Below, in pieces: positions 21,887 through 35,561 of a stretch of 36,733 bases of DNA (within the stretch, counting starts at the first letter, position 1; each line of letters begins with the position of its first letter). Under the pieces are notes generated by a model, which saw only the letters and a list, made by a program, of their open reading frames with translations, searched no databases and had not been told where the DNA came from. This DNA comes from Schoenoplectus triqueter (lineage: Eukaryota > Streptophyta > Magnoliopsida > Poales > Cyperaceae). Location of the stretch: positions 1 to 36,733 of the forward strand of contig CAXKVV010000693.1 in the NCBI GenBank assembly GCA_964058805.1. The letters run 5' to 3'. A program made the position numbers and the translations under genes.

Positions 21887-24621
21887 ACATAAGTAAGATG
21901 CTTTAGAAACTGCTATTACAAAAAGTGATTGAGCTTTTAACATTTTTGCTCATAACTACACATAATCTCATGGAAATTAATACAACTACTCCTAATTACG
22001 CCAATTGTAAAATTGTCCAATTAAAACTTCGATATGAATATTCTATAACGCCATTTTTGCACAAAACATAAGTAAGATGCGTTAAAAACTGGCGTTTAAA
22101 CAAGTTGTTTGGCTTTATGAAAATTTTTGGCCGCACAACTGCACATAATTTCGTGCAAATTAAAACAATTACTCCTGATTACGCCTATTATAAGATTGTC
22201 CTATTAAAATTTCGATATGAATATTCTATGACGCTAATTCCGCGCAAGACATAAGTAAGATGCATTAAAAACTGTTGTCTGCACAAGTTGTATGAGTTTT
22301 TCATAATTTTTGGCCGCGTAACTACATATAATTTCATGCAAATTAATACAATCACTCCTAATTACGCATATTATAAAATTGTCGAATTAGAACTTCGATA
22401 TGAATATTCTATAACGCTAATATTGCACAAAACATAAGTAAGATGCCCTAAAAACCTCTGTTTAAACTAGTTGTGTGGCTTTATGAAAATTTATGGCCGC
22501 ATATCTACACATAATTTGGTGCAAATTAATATAATCACTCCTAATTATGCCTATTATAAGATTGTTCAGTTAACACTTCAAAATGAATATTTTAAGGCAC
22601 TATATTTCCTCAAAACATAAGTAAGATGCATTAGAAACTGCTATTTAGAAAAGTTAAGTTTTTTAAGATATTTGGCCTCATAACTACATATAATTTCGTG
22701 AAAATTAATATAATTACTCCTAATTGTGCCCATTAAAATATCAGCCGATTAGCACTTCGATATGAACATTCTACGACACTAGGTTTGCACAAGACATAAG
22801 TAGGATGCATTAAAACAGCTGTTTAAACAGTTGTTTGTGTTTATCAAAATTTTTGGCCGCATAAATACACATAATTTCATGCAAATTAATATAATTACTC
22901 ATAATTATGCCTATTATAAGATTGTCAAATTAACACTTCGATACGAACATCATAGGACGCTATTTTTTCATAAGACATAAGTAGGATACATTAGAAATTG
23001 CTTTTTAAACAAGTTGTATAAGATTTTTAACATTTATCGCCTCATAACGACACATAATTTCGTCAAAATTAATATAATTACTCCTAATTATGCCTATTAG
23101 AAGATTATCCAATTAACACTTCGATATGAACATTCTACGACATGAATTTCGCATAAAAAATAAGTAACGTGCATTAAAAATAGCTGTTTAAACAAGTTGT
23201 TTGAGTTTTTTTAAAAATTTTGGCTGCATAACTAGACATAATTTCACGCAAATTAATGTAATTACTCCTAATTATTCCTATTATGTGATTTTCCAATTAA
23301 CACTCCAATATGAATATCCTATAACTGTAATTTTTCATAAAACATAAATAAAATACATTTGAAATTGCTTTTTAAACTAGTTGTTTAAGATTTTCAAAAT
23401 TTATTGTCTCATAACTACATATAATTTCATAAAAATTAACATAATTACGTCTATTTGTGCCTATTAGAAGATTATCCAATTAATACCTCGATATGAATAT
23501 TCTACGACACCAAGTTTGCACAAAACGTAGGTAAGATGCATTAAAAGAACGACAGTTTAAACTAGCTGATTGAGTTTGTCAAATTTTTTACGGCATAACT
23601 ACATATAATTTCGTGCAAATTAATATAATTACTTCTAATTATGTCTATTATAAGATTATCCAATTAAAACTTCGATATAAACATTCTACGACGCAAATTT
23701 GGCACAAAACATAAGTAGATGCATTACAAACTGCTGTTTAAACAAGTTATTTGGCTTTTTTTTAATTTTTGGTCGCGTAAACACACATAATTTCGTGTGA
23801 ATTCATATAATTACTCCTGATCATGTCTATTATAAGATTGTTTAATAACACTTCGATATGAATATTCTACGAATCTATTTTTTCTCAAAACATAAGTAAG
23901 ATGCATTAGAAACAGCTATTTAAAAAAAGCTATTTGACTATTTCAATATTTTTGACCCCGTAACTACACATAATTCAGTGAAAATTAACATAATCACTCC
24001 TAATTATCCCTATAAAAAGATTATCTAATTAACACTCCAACATGAATATTCTACAACACTAATTCTGCACAAAACATAAGTGGGAGGCTTTCAAAACAGC
24101 TGTTTAAACAAAGTTGTTTGGGTTTTTTAAAATTTTCGGCCGCATAATTACACATAATTTCATATAAATCAATATAATTACTCCTAACATGCCTATTATA
24201 AGATCTTCTAATTAAAACAGCGATACGAATATTCTACGGCACTAATTTTACACAGATATAAGTAAGATGCATTAAAAACAACTGTTTAAACGAGTTATTT
24301 GAGTTTTTCAAAATTATTGGCTGCATAACTGCACATAATTTCATATAAATTTCTATAATTACTCCTAAATATGTCTATAATAAGATTTTCCTATTAAAAC
24401 TACGAGATGAATGTTATACAACACTAATTTTGCACAAAACATAAGTAATATGCATTAACAACTGCCGTTTAAACAAGTTGTTTGATCGTTCCAAAGTTTT
24501 TGGCTGCATAAATGTACATAATTTCGTATAAATTAATATAATTACTCTTAATCATGTCTTTTATATGATTTTTCAATGAACACGTTGATATGAATATTCT
24601 ACGATACTAATTTATCACAAA
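21887..24621 (+). repeat. HOR copy 9 (2735 bp, haplotype III)
   Basis: It carries the haplotype III markers in monomers 10 (G at 23592) and 11 (TCGCGTAAAC). A private A-to-C change at 22282 lies in monomer 3. Confidence 0.97.
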
Positions 24622-27356
24622 ACATAAGTAAGATGCTTTAGAAACTGCTATTACAAAAAGTGATTGAGCTTTTAACATTTTTGCTCATAACTACACATAA
24701 TCTCATGGAAATTAATACAACTACTCCTAATTACGCCAATTGTAAAATTGTCCAATTAAAACTTCGATATGAATATTCTATAACGCCATTTTTGCACAAA
24801 ACATAAGTAAGATGCGTTAAAAACTGGCGTTTAAACAAGTTGTTTGGCTTTATGAAAATTTTTGGCCGCACAACTGCACATAATTTCGTGCAAATTAAAA
24901 CAATTACTCCTGATTACGCCTATTATAAGATTGTCCTATTAAAATTTCGATATGAATATTCTATGACGCTAATTCCGCGCAAGACATAAGTAAGATGCAT
25001 TAAAAACTGTTGTCTGAACAAGTTGTATGAGTTTTTCATAATTTTTGGCCGCGTAACTACATATAATTTCATGCAAATTAATACAATCACTCCTAATTAC
25101 GCATATTATAAAATTGTCGAATTAGAACTTCGATATGAATATTCTATAACGCTAATATTGCACAAAACATAAGTAAGATGCCCTAAAAACCTCTGTTTAA
25201 ACTAGTTGTGTGGCTTTATGAAAATTTATGGCCGCATATCTACACATAATTTGGTGCAAATTAATATAATCACTCCTAATTATGCCTATTATAAGATTGT
25301 TCAGTTAACACTTCAAAATGAATATTTTAAGGCACTATATTTCCTCAAAACATAAGTAAGATGCATTAGAAACTGCTATTTAGAAAAGTTAAGTTTTTTA
25401 AGATATTTGGCCTCATAACTACATATAATTTCGTGAAAATTAATATAATTACTCCTAATTGTGCCCATTAAAATATCAGCCGATTAGCACTTCGATATGA
25501 ACATTCTACGACACTAGGTTTGCACAAGACATAAGTAGGATGCATTAAAACAGCTGTTTAAACAGTTGTTTGTGTTTATCAAAATTTTTGGCCGCATAAA
25601 TACACATAATTTCATGCAAATTAATATAATTACTCATAATTATGCCTATTATAAGATTGTCAAATTAACACTTCGATACGAACATCATAGGACGCTATTT
25701 TTTCATAAGACATAAGTAGGATACATTAGAAATTGCTTTTTAAACAAGTTGTATAAGATTTTTAACATTTATCGCCTCATAACGACACATAATTTCGTCA
25801 AAATTAATATAATTACTCCTAATTATGCCTATTAGAAGATTATCCAATTAACACTTCGATATGAACATTCTACGACATGAATTTCGCATAAAAAATAAGT
25901 AACGTGCATTAAAAATAGCTGTTTAAACAAGTTGTTTGAGTTTTTTTAAAAATTTTGGCTGCATAACTAGACATAATTTCACGCAAATTAATGTAATTAC
26001 TCCTAATTATTCCTATTATGTGATTTTCCAATTAACACTCCAATATGAATATCCTATAACTGTAATTTTTCATAAAACATAAATAAAATACATTTGAAAT
26101 TGCTTTTTAAACTAGTTGTTTAAGATTTTCAAAATTTATTGTCTCATAACTACATATAATTTCATAAAAATTAACATAATTACGTCTATTTGTGCCTATT
26201 AGAAGATTATCCAATTAATACCTCGATATGAATATTCTACGACACCAAGTTTGCACAAAACGTAGGTAAGATGCATTAAAAGAACGACAGTTTAAACTAG
26301 CTGATTGAGTTTGTCAAATTTTTTACGGCATAACTACATATAATTTCGTGCAAATTAATATAATTACTTCTAATTATGTCTATTATAAGATTATCCAATT
26401 AAAACTTCGATATAAACATTCTACGACGCAAATTTGGCACAAAACATAAGTAGATGCATTACAAACTGCTGTTTAAACAAGTTATTTGGCTTTTTTTTAA
26501 TTTTTGGTCGCGTAAACACACATAATTTCGTGTGAATTCATATAATTACTCCTGATCATGTCTATTATAAGATTGTTTAATAACACTTCGATATGAATAT
26601 TCTACGAATCTATTTTTTCTCAAAACATAAGTAAGATGCATTAGAAACAGCTATTTAAAAAAAGCTATTTGACTATTTCAATATTTTTGACCCCGTAACT
26701 ACACATAATTCAGTGAAAATTAACATAATCACTCCTAATTATCCCTATAAAAAGATTATCTAATTAACACTCCAACATGAATATTCTACAACACTAATTC
26801 TGCACAAAACATAAGTGGGAGGCTTTCAAAACAGCTGTTTAAACAAAGTTGTTTGGGTTTTTTAAAATTTTCGGCCGCATAATTACACATAATTTCATAT
26901 AAATCAATATAATTACTCCTAACATGCCTATTATAAGATCTTCTAATTAAAACAGCGATACGAATATTCTACGGCACTAATTTTACACAGATATAAGTAA
27001 GATGCATTAAAAACAACTGTTTAAACGAGTTATTTGAGTTTTTCAAAATTATTGGCTGCATAACTGCACATAATTTCATATAAATTTCTATAATTACTCC
27101 TAAATATGTCTATAATAAGATTTTCCTATTAAAACTACGAGATGAATGTTATACAACACTAATTTTGCACAAAACATAAGTAATATGCATTAACAACTGC
27201 CGTTTAAACAAGTTGTTTGATCGTTCCAAAGTTTTTGGCTGCATAAATGTACATAATTTCGTATAAATTAATATAATTACTCTTAATCATGTCTTTTATA
27301 TGATTTTTCAATGAACACGTTGATATGAATATTCTACGATACTAATTTATCACAAA
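24622..27356 (+). repeat. HOR copy 10 (2735 bp, haplotype III)
   Basis: It carries haplotype III markers (G at 26327 in monomer 10 and TCGCGTAAAC in monomer 11). I noticed no private variant. Confidence 0.97.
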
Positions 27357-30091
27357 ACATAAGTAAGATGCTTTAGAAACTGCTATTACAAAAAGTGATT
27401 GAGCTTTTAACATTTTTGCTCATAACTACACATAATCTCATGGAAATTAATACAACTACTCCTAATTACGCCAATTGTAAAATTGTCCAATTAAAACTTC
27501 GATATGAATATTCTATAACGCCATTTTTGCACAAAACATAAGTAAGATGCGTTAAAAACTGGCGTTTAAACAAGTTGTTTGGCTTTATGAAAATTTTTGG
27601 CCGCACAACTGCACATAATTTCGTGCAAATTAAAACAATTACTCCTGATTACGCCTATTATAAGATTGTCCTATTAAAATTTCGATATGAATATTCTATG
27701 ACGCTAATTCCGCGCAAGACATAAGTAAGATGCATTAAAAACTGTTGTCTGAACAAGTTGTATGAGTTTTTCATAATTTTTGGCCGCGTAACTACATATA
27801 ATTTCATGCAAATTAATACAATCACTCCTAATTACGCATATTATAAAATTGTCGAATTAGAACTTCGATATGAATATTCTATAACGCTAATATTGCACAA
27901 AACATAAGTAAGATGCCCTAAAAACCTCTGTTTAAACTAGTTGTGTGGCTTTATGAAAATTTATGGCCGCATATCTACACATAATTTGGTGCAAATTAAT
28001 ATAATCACTCCTAATTATGCCTATTATAAGATTGTTCAGTTAACACTTCAAAATGAATATTTTAAGGCACTATATTTCCTCAAAACATAAGTAAGATGCA
28101 TTAGAAACTGCTATTTAGAAAAGTTAAGTTTTTTAAGATATTTGGCCTCATAACTACATATAATTTCGTGAAAATTAATATAATTACTCCTAATTGTGCC
28201 CATTAAAATATCAGCCGATTAGCACTTCGATATGAACATTCTACGACACTAGGTTTGCACAAGACATAAGTAGGATGCATTAAAACAGCTGTTTAAACAG
28301 TTGTTTGTGTTTATCAAAATTTTTGGCCGCATAAATACACATAATTTCATGCAAATTAATATAATTACTCATAATTATGCCTATTATAAGATTGTCAAAT
28401 TAACACTTCGATACGAACATCATAGGACGCTATTTTTTCATAAGACATAAGTAGGATACATTAGAAATTGCTTTTTAAACAAGTTGTATAAGATTTTTAA
28501 CATTTATCGCCTCATAACGACACATAATTTCGTCAAAATTAATATAATTACTCCTAATTATGCCTATTAGAAGATTATCCAATTAACACTTCGATATGAA
28601 CATTCTACGACATGAATTTCGCATAAAAAATAAGTAACGTGCATTAAAAATAGCTGTTTAAACAAGTTGTTTGAGTTTTTTTAAAAATTTTGGCTGCATA
28701 ACTAGACATAATTTCACGCAAATTAATGTAATTACTCCTAATTATTCCTATTATGTGATTTTCCAATTAACACTCCAATATGAATATCCTATAACTGTAA
28801 TTTTTCATAAAACATAAATAAAATACATTTGAAATTGCTTTTTAAACTAGTTGTTTAAGATTTTCAAAATTTATTGTCTCATAACTACATATAATTTCAT
28901 AAAAATTAACATAATTACGTCTATTTGTGCCTATTAGAAGATTATCCAATTAATACCTCGATATGAATATTCTACGACACCAAGTTTGCACAAAACGTAG
29001 GTAAGATGCATTAAAAGAACGACAGTTTAAACTAGCTGATTGAGTTTGTCAAATTTTTTACGGCATAACTACATATAATTTCGTGCAAATTAATATAATT
29101 ACTTCTAATTATGTCTATTATAAGATTATCCAATTAAAACTTCGATATAAACATTCTACGACGCAAATTTGGCACAAAACATAAGTAGATGCATTACAAA
29201 CTGCTGTTTAAACAAGTTATTTGGCTTTTTTTTAATTTTTGGTCGCGTAAACACACATAATTTCGTGTGAATTCATATAATTACTCCTGATCATGTCTAT
29301 TATAAGATTGTTTAATAACACTTCGATATGAATATTCTACGAATCTATTTTTTCTCAAAACATAATTAAGATGCATTAGAAACAGCTATTTAAAAAAAGC
29401 TATTTGACTATTTCAATATTTTTGACCCCGTAACTACACATAATTCAGTGAAAATTAACATAATCACTCCTAATTATCCCTATAAAAAGATTATCTAATT
29501 AACACTCCAACATGAATATTCTACAACACTAATTCTGCACAAAACATAAGTGGGAGGCTTTCAAAACAGCTGTTTAAACAAAGTTGTTTGGGTTTTTTAA
29601 AATTTTCGGCCGCATAATTACACATAATTTCATATAAATCAATATAATTACTCCTAACATGCCTATTATAAGATCTTCTAATTAAAACAGCGATACGAAT
29701 ATTCTACGGCACTAATTTTACACAGATATAAGTAAGATGCATTAAAAACAACTGTTTAAACGAGTTATTTGAGTTTTTCAAAATTATTGGCTGCATAACT
29801 GCACATAATTTCATATAAATTTCTATAATTACTCCTAAATATGTCTATAATAAGATTTTCCTATTAAAACTACGAGATGAATGTTATACAACACTAATTT
29901 TGCACAAAACATAAGTAATATGCATTAACAACTGCCGTTTAAACAAGTTGTTTGATCGTTCCAAAGTTTTTGGCTGCATAAATGTACATAATTTCGTATA
30001 AATTAATATAATTACTCTTAATCATGTCTTTTATATGATTTTTCAATGAACACGTTGATATGAATATTCTACGATACTAATTTATCACAAA
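27357..30091 (+). repeat. HOR copy 11 (2735 bp, haplotype III)
   Basis: It carries haplotype III markers (G at 29062 in monomer 10 and TCGCGTAAAC in monomer 11). A private G-to-T change at 29366 alters the ACATAAGTA landmark of monomer 12 to ACATAATTA. Confidence 0.97.
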
Positions 30092-32825
30092 ACATAAGTA
30101 AGATGCTTTAGAAACTGCTATTACAAAAAGTGATTGAGCTTTTAACATTTTTGCTCATAACTACACATAATCTCATGGAAATTAATACAACTACTCCTAA
30201 TTACGCCAATTGTAAAATTGTCCAATTAAAACTTCGATATGAATATTCTATAACGCCATTTTTGCACAAAACATAAGTAAGATGCGTAAAAAACTTGCGT
30301 TTAAACAAGTTGTTTGGCTTTATGAAAATTTTTGGCCGCACAACTGCACATAATTTCGTGCAAATTAAAATAATTACTCCTGATTACGCCTATTATAAGA
30401 TTGTCCTATTAAAATTTCGATATGAATATTCTATGACGCTAATTCCGCGCAAGACATAAGTAAGATGCATTAAAAACTGTTGTCTGAACAAGTTGTATGA
30501 GTTTTTCATAATTTTTGGCCGCGTAACTACATATAATTTCATGCAAATTAATACAATCACTCCTAATTACGCATATTATAAAATTGTCGAATTAGAACTT
30601 CGATATGAATATTCTATAACGCTAATATTGCACAAAACATAAGTAAGATGCCCTAAAAACCTCTGTTTAAACTAGTTGTGTGGCTTTATGAAAATTTATG
30701 GCCGCATATCTACACATAATTTGGTGCAAATTAATATAATCACTCCTAATTATGCCTATTATAAGATTGTTCAGTTAACACTTCAAAATGAATATTTTAA
30801 GGCACTATATTTCCTCAAAACATAAGTAAGATGCATTAGAAACTGCTATTTAGAAAAGTTAAGTTTTTTAAGATATTTGGCCTCATAACTACATATAATT
30901 TCGTGAAAATTAATATAATTACTCCTAATTGTGCCCATTAAAATATCAGCCGATTAGCACTTCGATATGAACATTCTACGACACTAGGTTTGCACAAGAC
31001 ATAAGTAGGATGCATTAAAACAGCTGTTTAAACAGTTGTTTGTGTTTATCAAAATTTTTGGCCGCATAAATACACATAATTTCATGCAAATTAATATAAT
31101 TACTCATAATTATGCCTATTATAAGATTGTCAAATTAACACTTCGATACGAACATCATAGGACGCTATTTTTTCATAAGACATAAGTAGGATACATTAGA
31201 AATTGCTTTTTAAACAAGTTGTATAAGATTTTTAACATTTATCGCCTCATAACGACACATAATTTCGTCAAAATTAATATAATTACTCCTAATTATGCCT
31301 ATTAGAAGATTATCCAATTAACACTTCGATATGAACATTCTACGACATGAATTTCGCATAAAAAATAAGTAACGTGCATTAAAAATAGCTGTTTAAACAA
31401 GTTGTTTGAGTTTTTTAAAAATTTTGGCTGCATAACTAGACATAATTTCACGCAAATTAATGTAATTACTCCTAATTATTCCTATTATGTGATTTTCCAA
31501 TTAACACTCCAATATGAATATCCTATAACTGTAATTTTTCATAAAACATAAATAAAATACATTTGAAATTGCTTTTTAAACTAGTTGTTTAAGATTTTCA
31601 AAATTTATTGTCTCATAACTACATATAATTTCATAAAAATTAACATAATTACGTCTATTTGTGCCTATTAGAAGATTATCCAATTAATACCTCGATATGA
31701 ATATTCTACGACACCAAGTTTGCACAAAACGTAGGTAAGATGCATTAAAAGAACGACAGTTTAAACTAGCTGATTGAGTTTGTCAAATTTTTTACCGCAT
31801 AACTACATATAATTTCGTGCAAATTAATATAATTACTTCTAATTATGTCTATTATAAGATTATCCAATTAAAACTTCGATATAAACATTCTACGACGCAA
31901 ATTTGGCACAAAACATAAGTAGATGCATTACAAACTGCTGTTTAAACAAGTTATTTGGCTTTTTTTTAATTTTTGGTCGCCTAAACACACATAATTTCGT
32001 GTGAATTCATATAATTACTCCTGATCATGTCTATTATAAGATTGTTTAATAACACTTCGATATGAATATTCTACGAATCTATTTTTTCTCAAAACATAAG
32101 TAAGATGCATTAGAAACAGCTATTTAAAAAAAGCTATTTGACTATTTCAATATTTTTGACCCCGTAACTACACATAATTCAGTGAAAATTAACATAATCA
32201 CTCCTAATTATCCCTATAAAAAGATTATCTAATTAACACTCCAACATGAATATTCTACAACACTAATTCTGCACAAAACATAAGTGGGAGGCTTTCAAAA
32301 CAGCTGTTTAAACAAAGTTGTTTGGGTTTTTTAAAATTTTCGGCCGCATAATTACACATAATTTCATATAAATCAATATAATTACTCCTAACATGCCTAT
32401 TATAAGATCTTCTAATTAAAACAGCGATACGAATATTCTACGGCACTAATTTTACACAGATATAAGTAAGATGCATTAAAAACAACTGTTTAAACGAGTT
32501 ATTTGAGTTTTTCAAAATTATTGGCTGCATAACTGCACATAATTTCATATAAATTTCTATAATTACTCCTAAATATGTCTATAATAAGATTTTCCTATTA
32601 AAACTACGAGATGAATGTTATACAACACTAATTTTGCACAAAACATAAGTAATATGCATTAACAACTGCCGTTTAAACAAGTTGTTTGATCGTTCCAAAG
32701 TTTTTGGCTGCATAAATGTACATAATTTCGTATAAATTAATATAATTACTCTTAATCATGTCTTTTATATGATTTTTCAATGAACACGTTGATATGAATA
32801 TTCTACGATACTAATTTATCACAAA
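30092..32825 (+). repeat. HOR copy 12 (2734 bp, haplotype I-like)
   Basis: It returns to haplotype I: T in monomer 2 (equivalent of 281), six T in monomer 8, and TCGCCTAAAC in monomer 11. Unlike copies 1 and 2 it has A in monomer 14. Private changes are A at 30288 and T at 30296 in monomer 2. Its total length equals that of copy 1, for the same reason, the six-T tract. Confidence 0.97.
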
Positions 32826-35561
32826 ACATAAGTAAGATGCTTTAGAAACTGCTATTACAAAAAGTGATTGAGCTTTTAACATTTTTGCTCATAACTACAC
32901 ATAATCTCATGGAAATTAATACAACTACTCCTAATTACGCCAATTGTAAAATTGTCCAATTAAAACTTCGATATGAATATTCTATAACGCCATTTTTGCA
33001 CAAAACATAAGTAAGATGCGTTAAAAACTGGCGTTTAAACAAGTTGTTTGGCTTTATGAAAATTTTTGGCCGCACAACTGCACATAATTTCGTGCAAATT
33101 AAAACAATTACTCCTGATTACGCCTATTATAAGATTGTCCTATTAAAATTTCGATATGAATATTCTATGACGCTAATTCCGCGCAAGACATAAGTAAGAT
33201 GCATTAAAAACTGTTGTCTGAACAAGTTGTATGAGTTTTTCATAATTTTTGGCCGCGTAACTACATATAATTTCATGCAAATTAATACAATCACTCCTAA
33301 TTACGCATATTATAAAATTGTCGAATTAGAACTTCGATATGAATATTCTATAACGCTAATATTGCACAAAACATAAGTAAGATGCCCTAAAAACCTCTGT
33401 TTAAACTAGTTGTGTGGCTTTATGAAAATTTATGGCCGCATATCTACACATAATTTGGTGCAAATTAATATAATCACTCCTAATTATGCCTATTATAAGA
33501 TTGTTCAGTTAACACTTCAAAATGAATATTTTAAGGCACTATATTTCCTCAAAACATAAGTAAGATGCATTAGAAACTGCTATTTAGAAAAGTTAAGTTT
33601 TTTAAGATATTTGGCCTCATAACTACATATAATTTCATGAAAATTAATATAATTACTCCTAATTGTGCCCATTAAAATATCAGCCGATTAGCACTTCGAT
33701 ATGAACATTCTACGACACTAGGTTTGCACAAGACATAAGTAGGATGCATTAAAACAGCTGTTTAAACAGTTGTTTGTGTTTATCAAAATTTTTGGCCGCA
33801 TAAATACACATAATTTCATGCAAATTAATATAATTACTCATAATTATGTCTATTATAAGATTGTCAAATTAACACTTCGATACGAACATCATAGGACGCT
33901 ATTTTTTCATAAGACATAAGTAGGATACATTAGAAATTGCTTTTTAAACAAGTTGTATAAGATTTTTAACATTTATCGCCTCATAACGACACATAATTTC
34001 GTCAAAATTAATATAATTACTCCTAATTATGCCTATTAGAAGATTATCCAATTAACACTTCGATATGAACATTCTACGACATGAATTTCGCATAAAAAAT
34101 AAGTAACGTGCATTAAAAATAGCTGTTTAAACAAGTTGTTTGAGTTTTTTTAAAAATTTTGGCTGCATAACTAGACATAATTTCACGCAAATTAATGTAA
34201 TTACTCCTAATTATTCCTATTATGTGATTTTCCAATTAACACTCCAATATGAATATCCTATAACTGTAATTTTTCATAAAACATAAATAAAATACATTTG
34301 AAATTGCTTTTTAAACTAGTTGTTTAAGATTTTCAAAATTTATTGTCTCATAACTACATATAATTTCATAAAAATTAACATAATTACGTCTATTTGTGCC
34401 TATTAGAAGATTATCCAATTAATACCTCGATATGAATATTCTACGACACCAAGTTTGCACAAAACGTAGGTAAGATGCATTAAAAGAACGACAGTTTAAA
34501 CTAGCTGATTGAGTTTGTCAAATTTTTTACCGCATAACTACATATAATTTCGTGCAAATTAATATAATTACTTCTAATTATGTCTATTATAAGATTATCC
34601 AATTAAAACTTCGATATAAACATTCTACGACGCAAATTTGGCACAAAACATAAGTAGATGCATTACAAACTGCTGTTTAAACAAGTTATTTGGCTTTTTT
34701 TTTAATTTTTGGTCGCATAAACACACATAATTTCGTGTGAATTCATATAATTACTCCTGATCATGTCTATTATAAGATTGTTTAATATCACTTCGATATG
34801 AATATTCTACGAATCTATTTTTTCTCAAAACATAAGTAAGATGCATTAGAAACAGCTATTTAAAAAAAGCTATTTGAGTATTTCAATATTTTTGACCCCG
34901 TAACTACACATAATTCAGTGAAAATTAACATAATCACTCCTAATTATCCCTATAAAAAGATTATCTAATTAACACTCCAACATGAATATTCTACAACACT
35001 AATTCTGCACAAAACATAAGTGGGAGGCTTTCAAAACAGCTGTTTAAACAAAGTTGTTTGGGTTTTTTAAAATTTTCGGCCGCATAATTACACATAATTT
35101 CATATAAATCAATATAATTACTCCTAACATGCCTATTATAAGATCTTCTAATTAAAACAGCGATACGAATATTCTACGGCACTAATTTTACACAGATATA
35201 AGTAAGATGCATTAAAAACAACTGTTTAAACGAGTTATTTGAGTTTTTCAAAATTATTGGCTGCATAACTGCACATAATTTCATATAAATTTCTATAATT
35301 ACTCCTAAATATGTCTATAATAAGATTTTCCTATTAAAACTACGAGATGAATGTTATACAACACTAATTTTGCACAAAACATAAGTAATATGCATTAACA
35401 ACTGCCGTTTAAACAAGTTGTTTGATCGTTCCAAAGTTTTTGGCTGCATAAATGTACATAATTTCGTATAAATTAATATAATTACTCTTAATCATGTCTT
35501 TTATATGATTTTTCAATGAACACGTTGATATGAATATTCTACGATACTAATTTATCACAAA
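32826..35561 (+). repeat. HOR copy 13 (2736 bp, mosaic haplotype)
   Basis: Haplotype markers are interleaved. Monomer 11 has the II-type TCGCATAAAC, monomer 12 starts with the I/III-type ACATAAG but contains the II-type TTTGAGTATT, and monomer 13 has the I/III-type GTTGTTTGGG. The monomer 11 tract has nine T followed by AA, a length seen nowhere else here. Private changes are A at 33637 (removing a CpG), T at 33849 and T at 34788. Confidence 0.97.
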
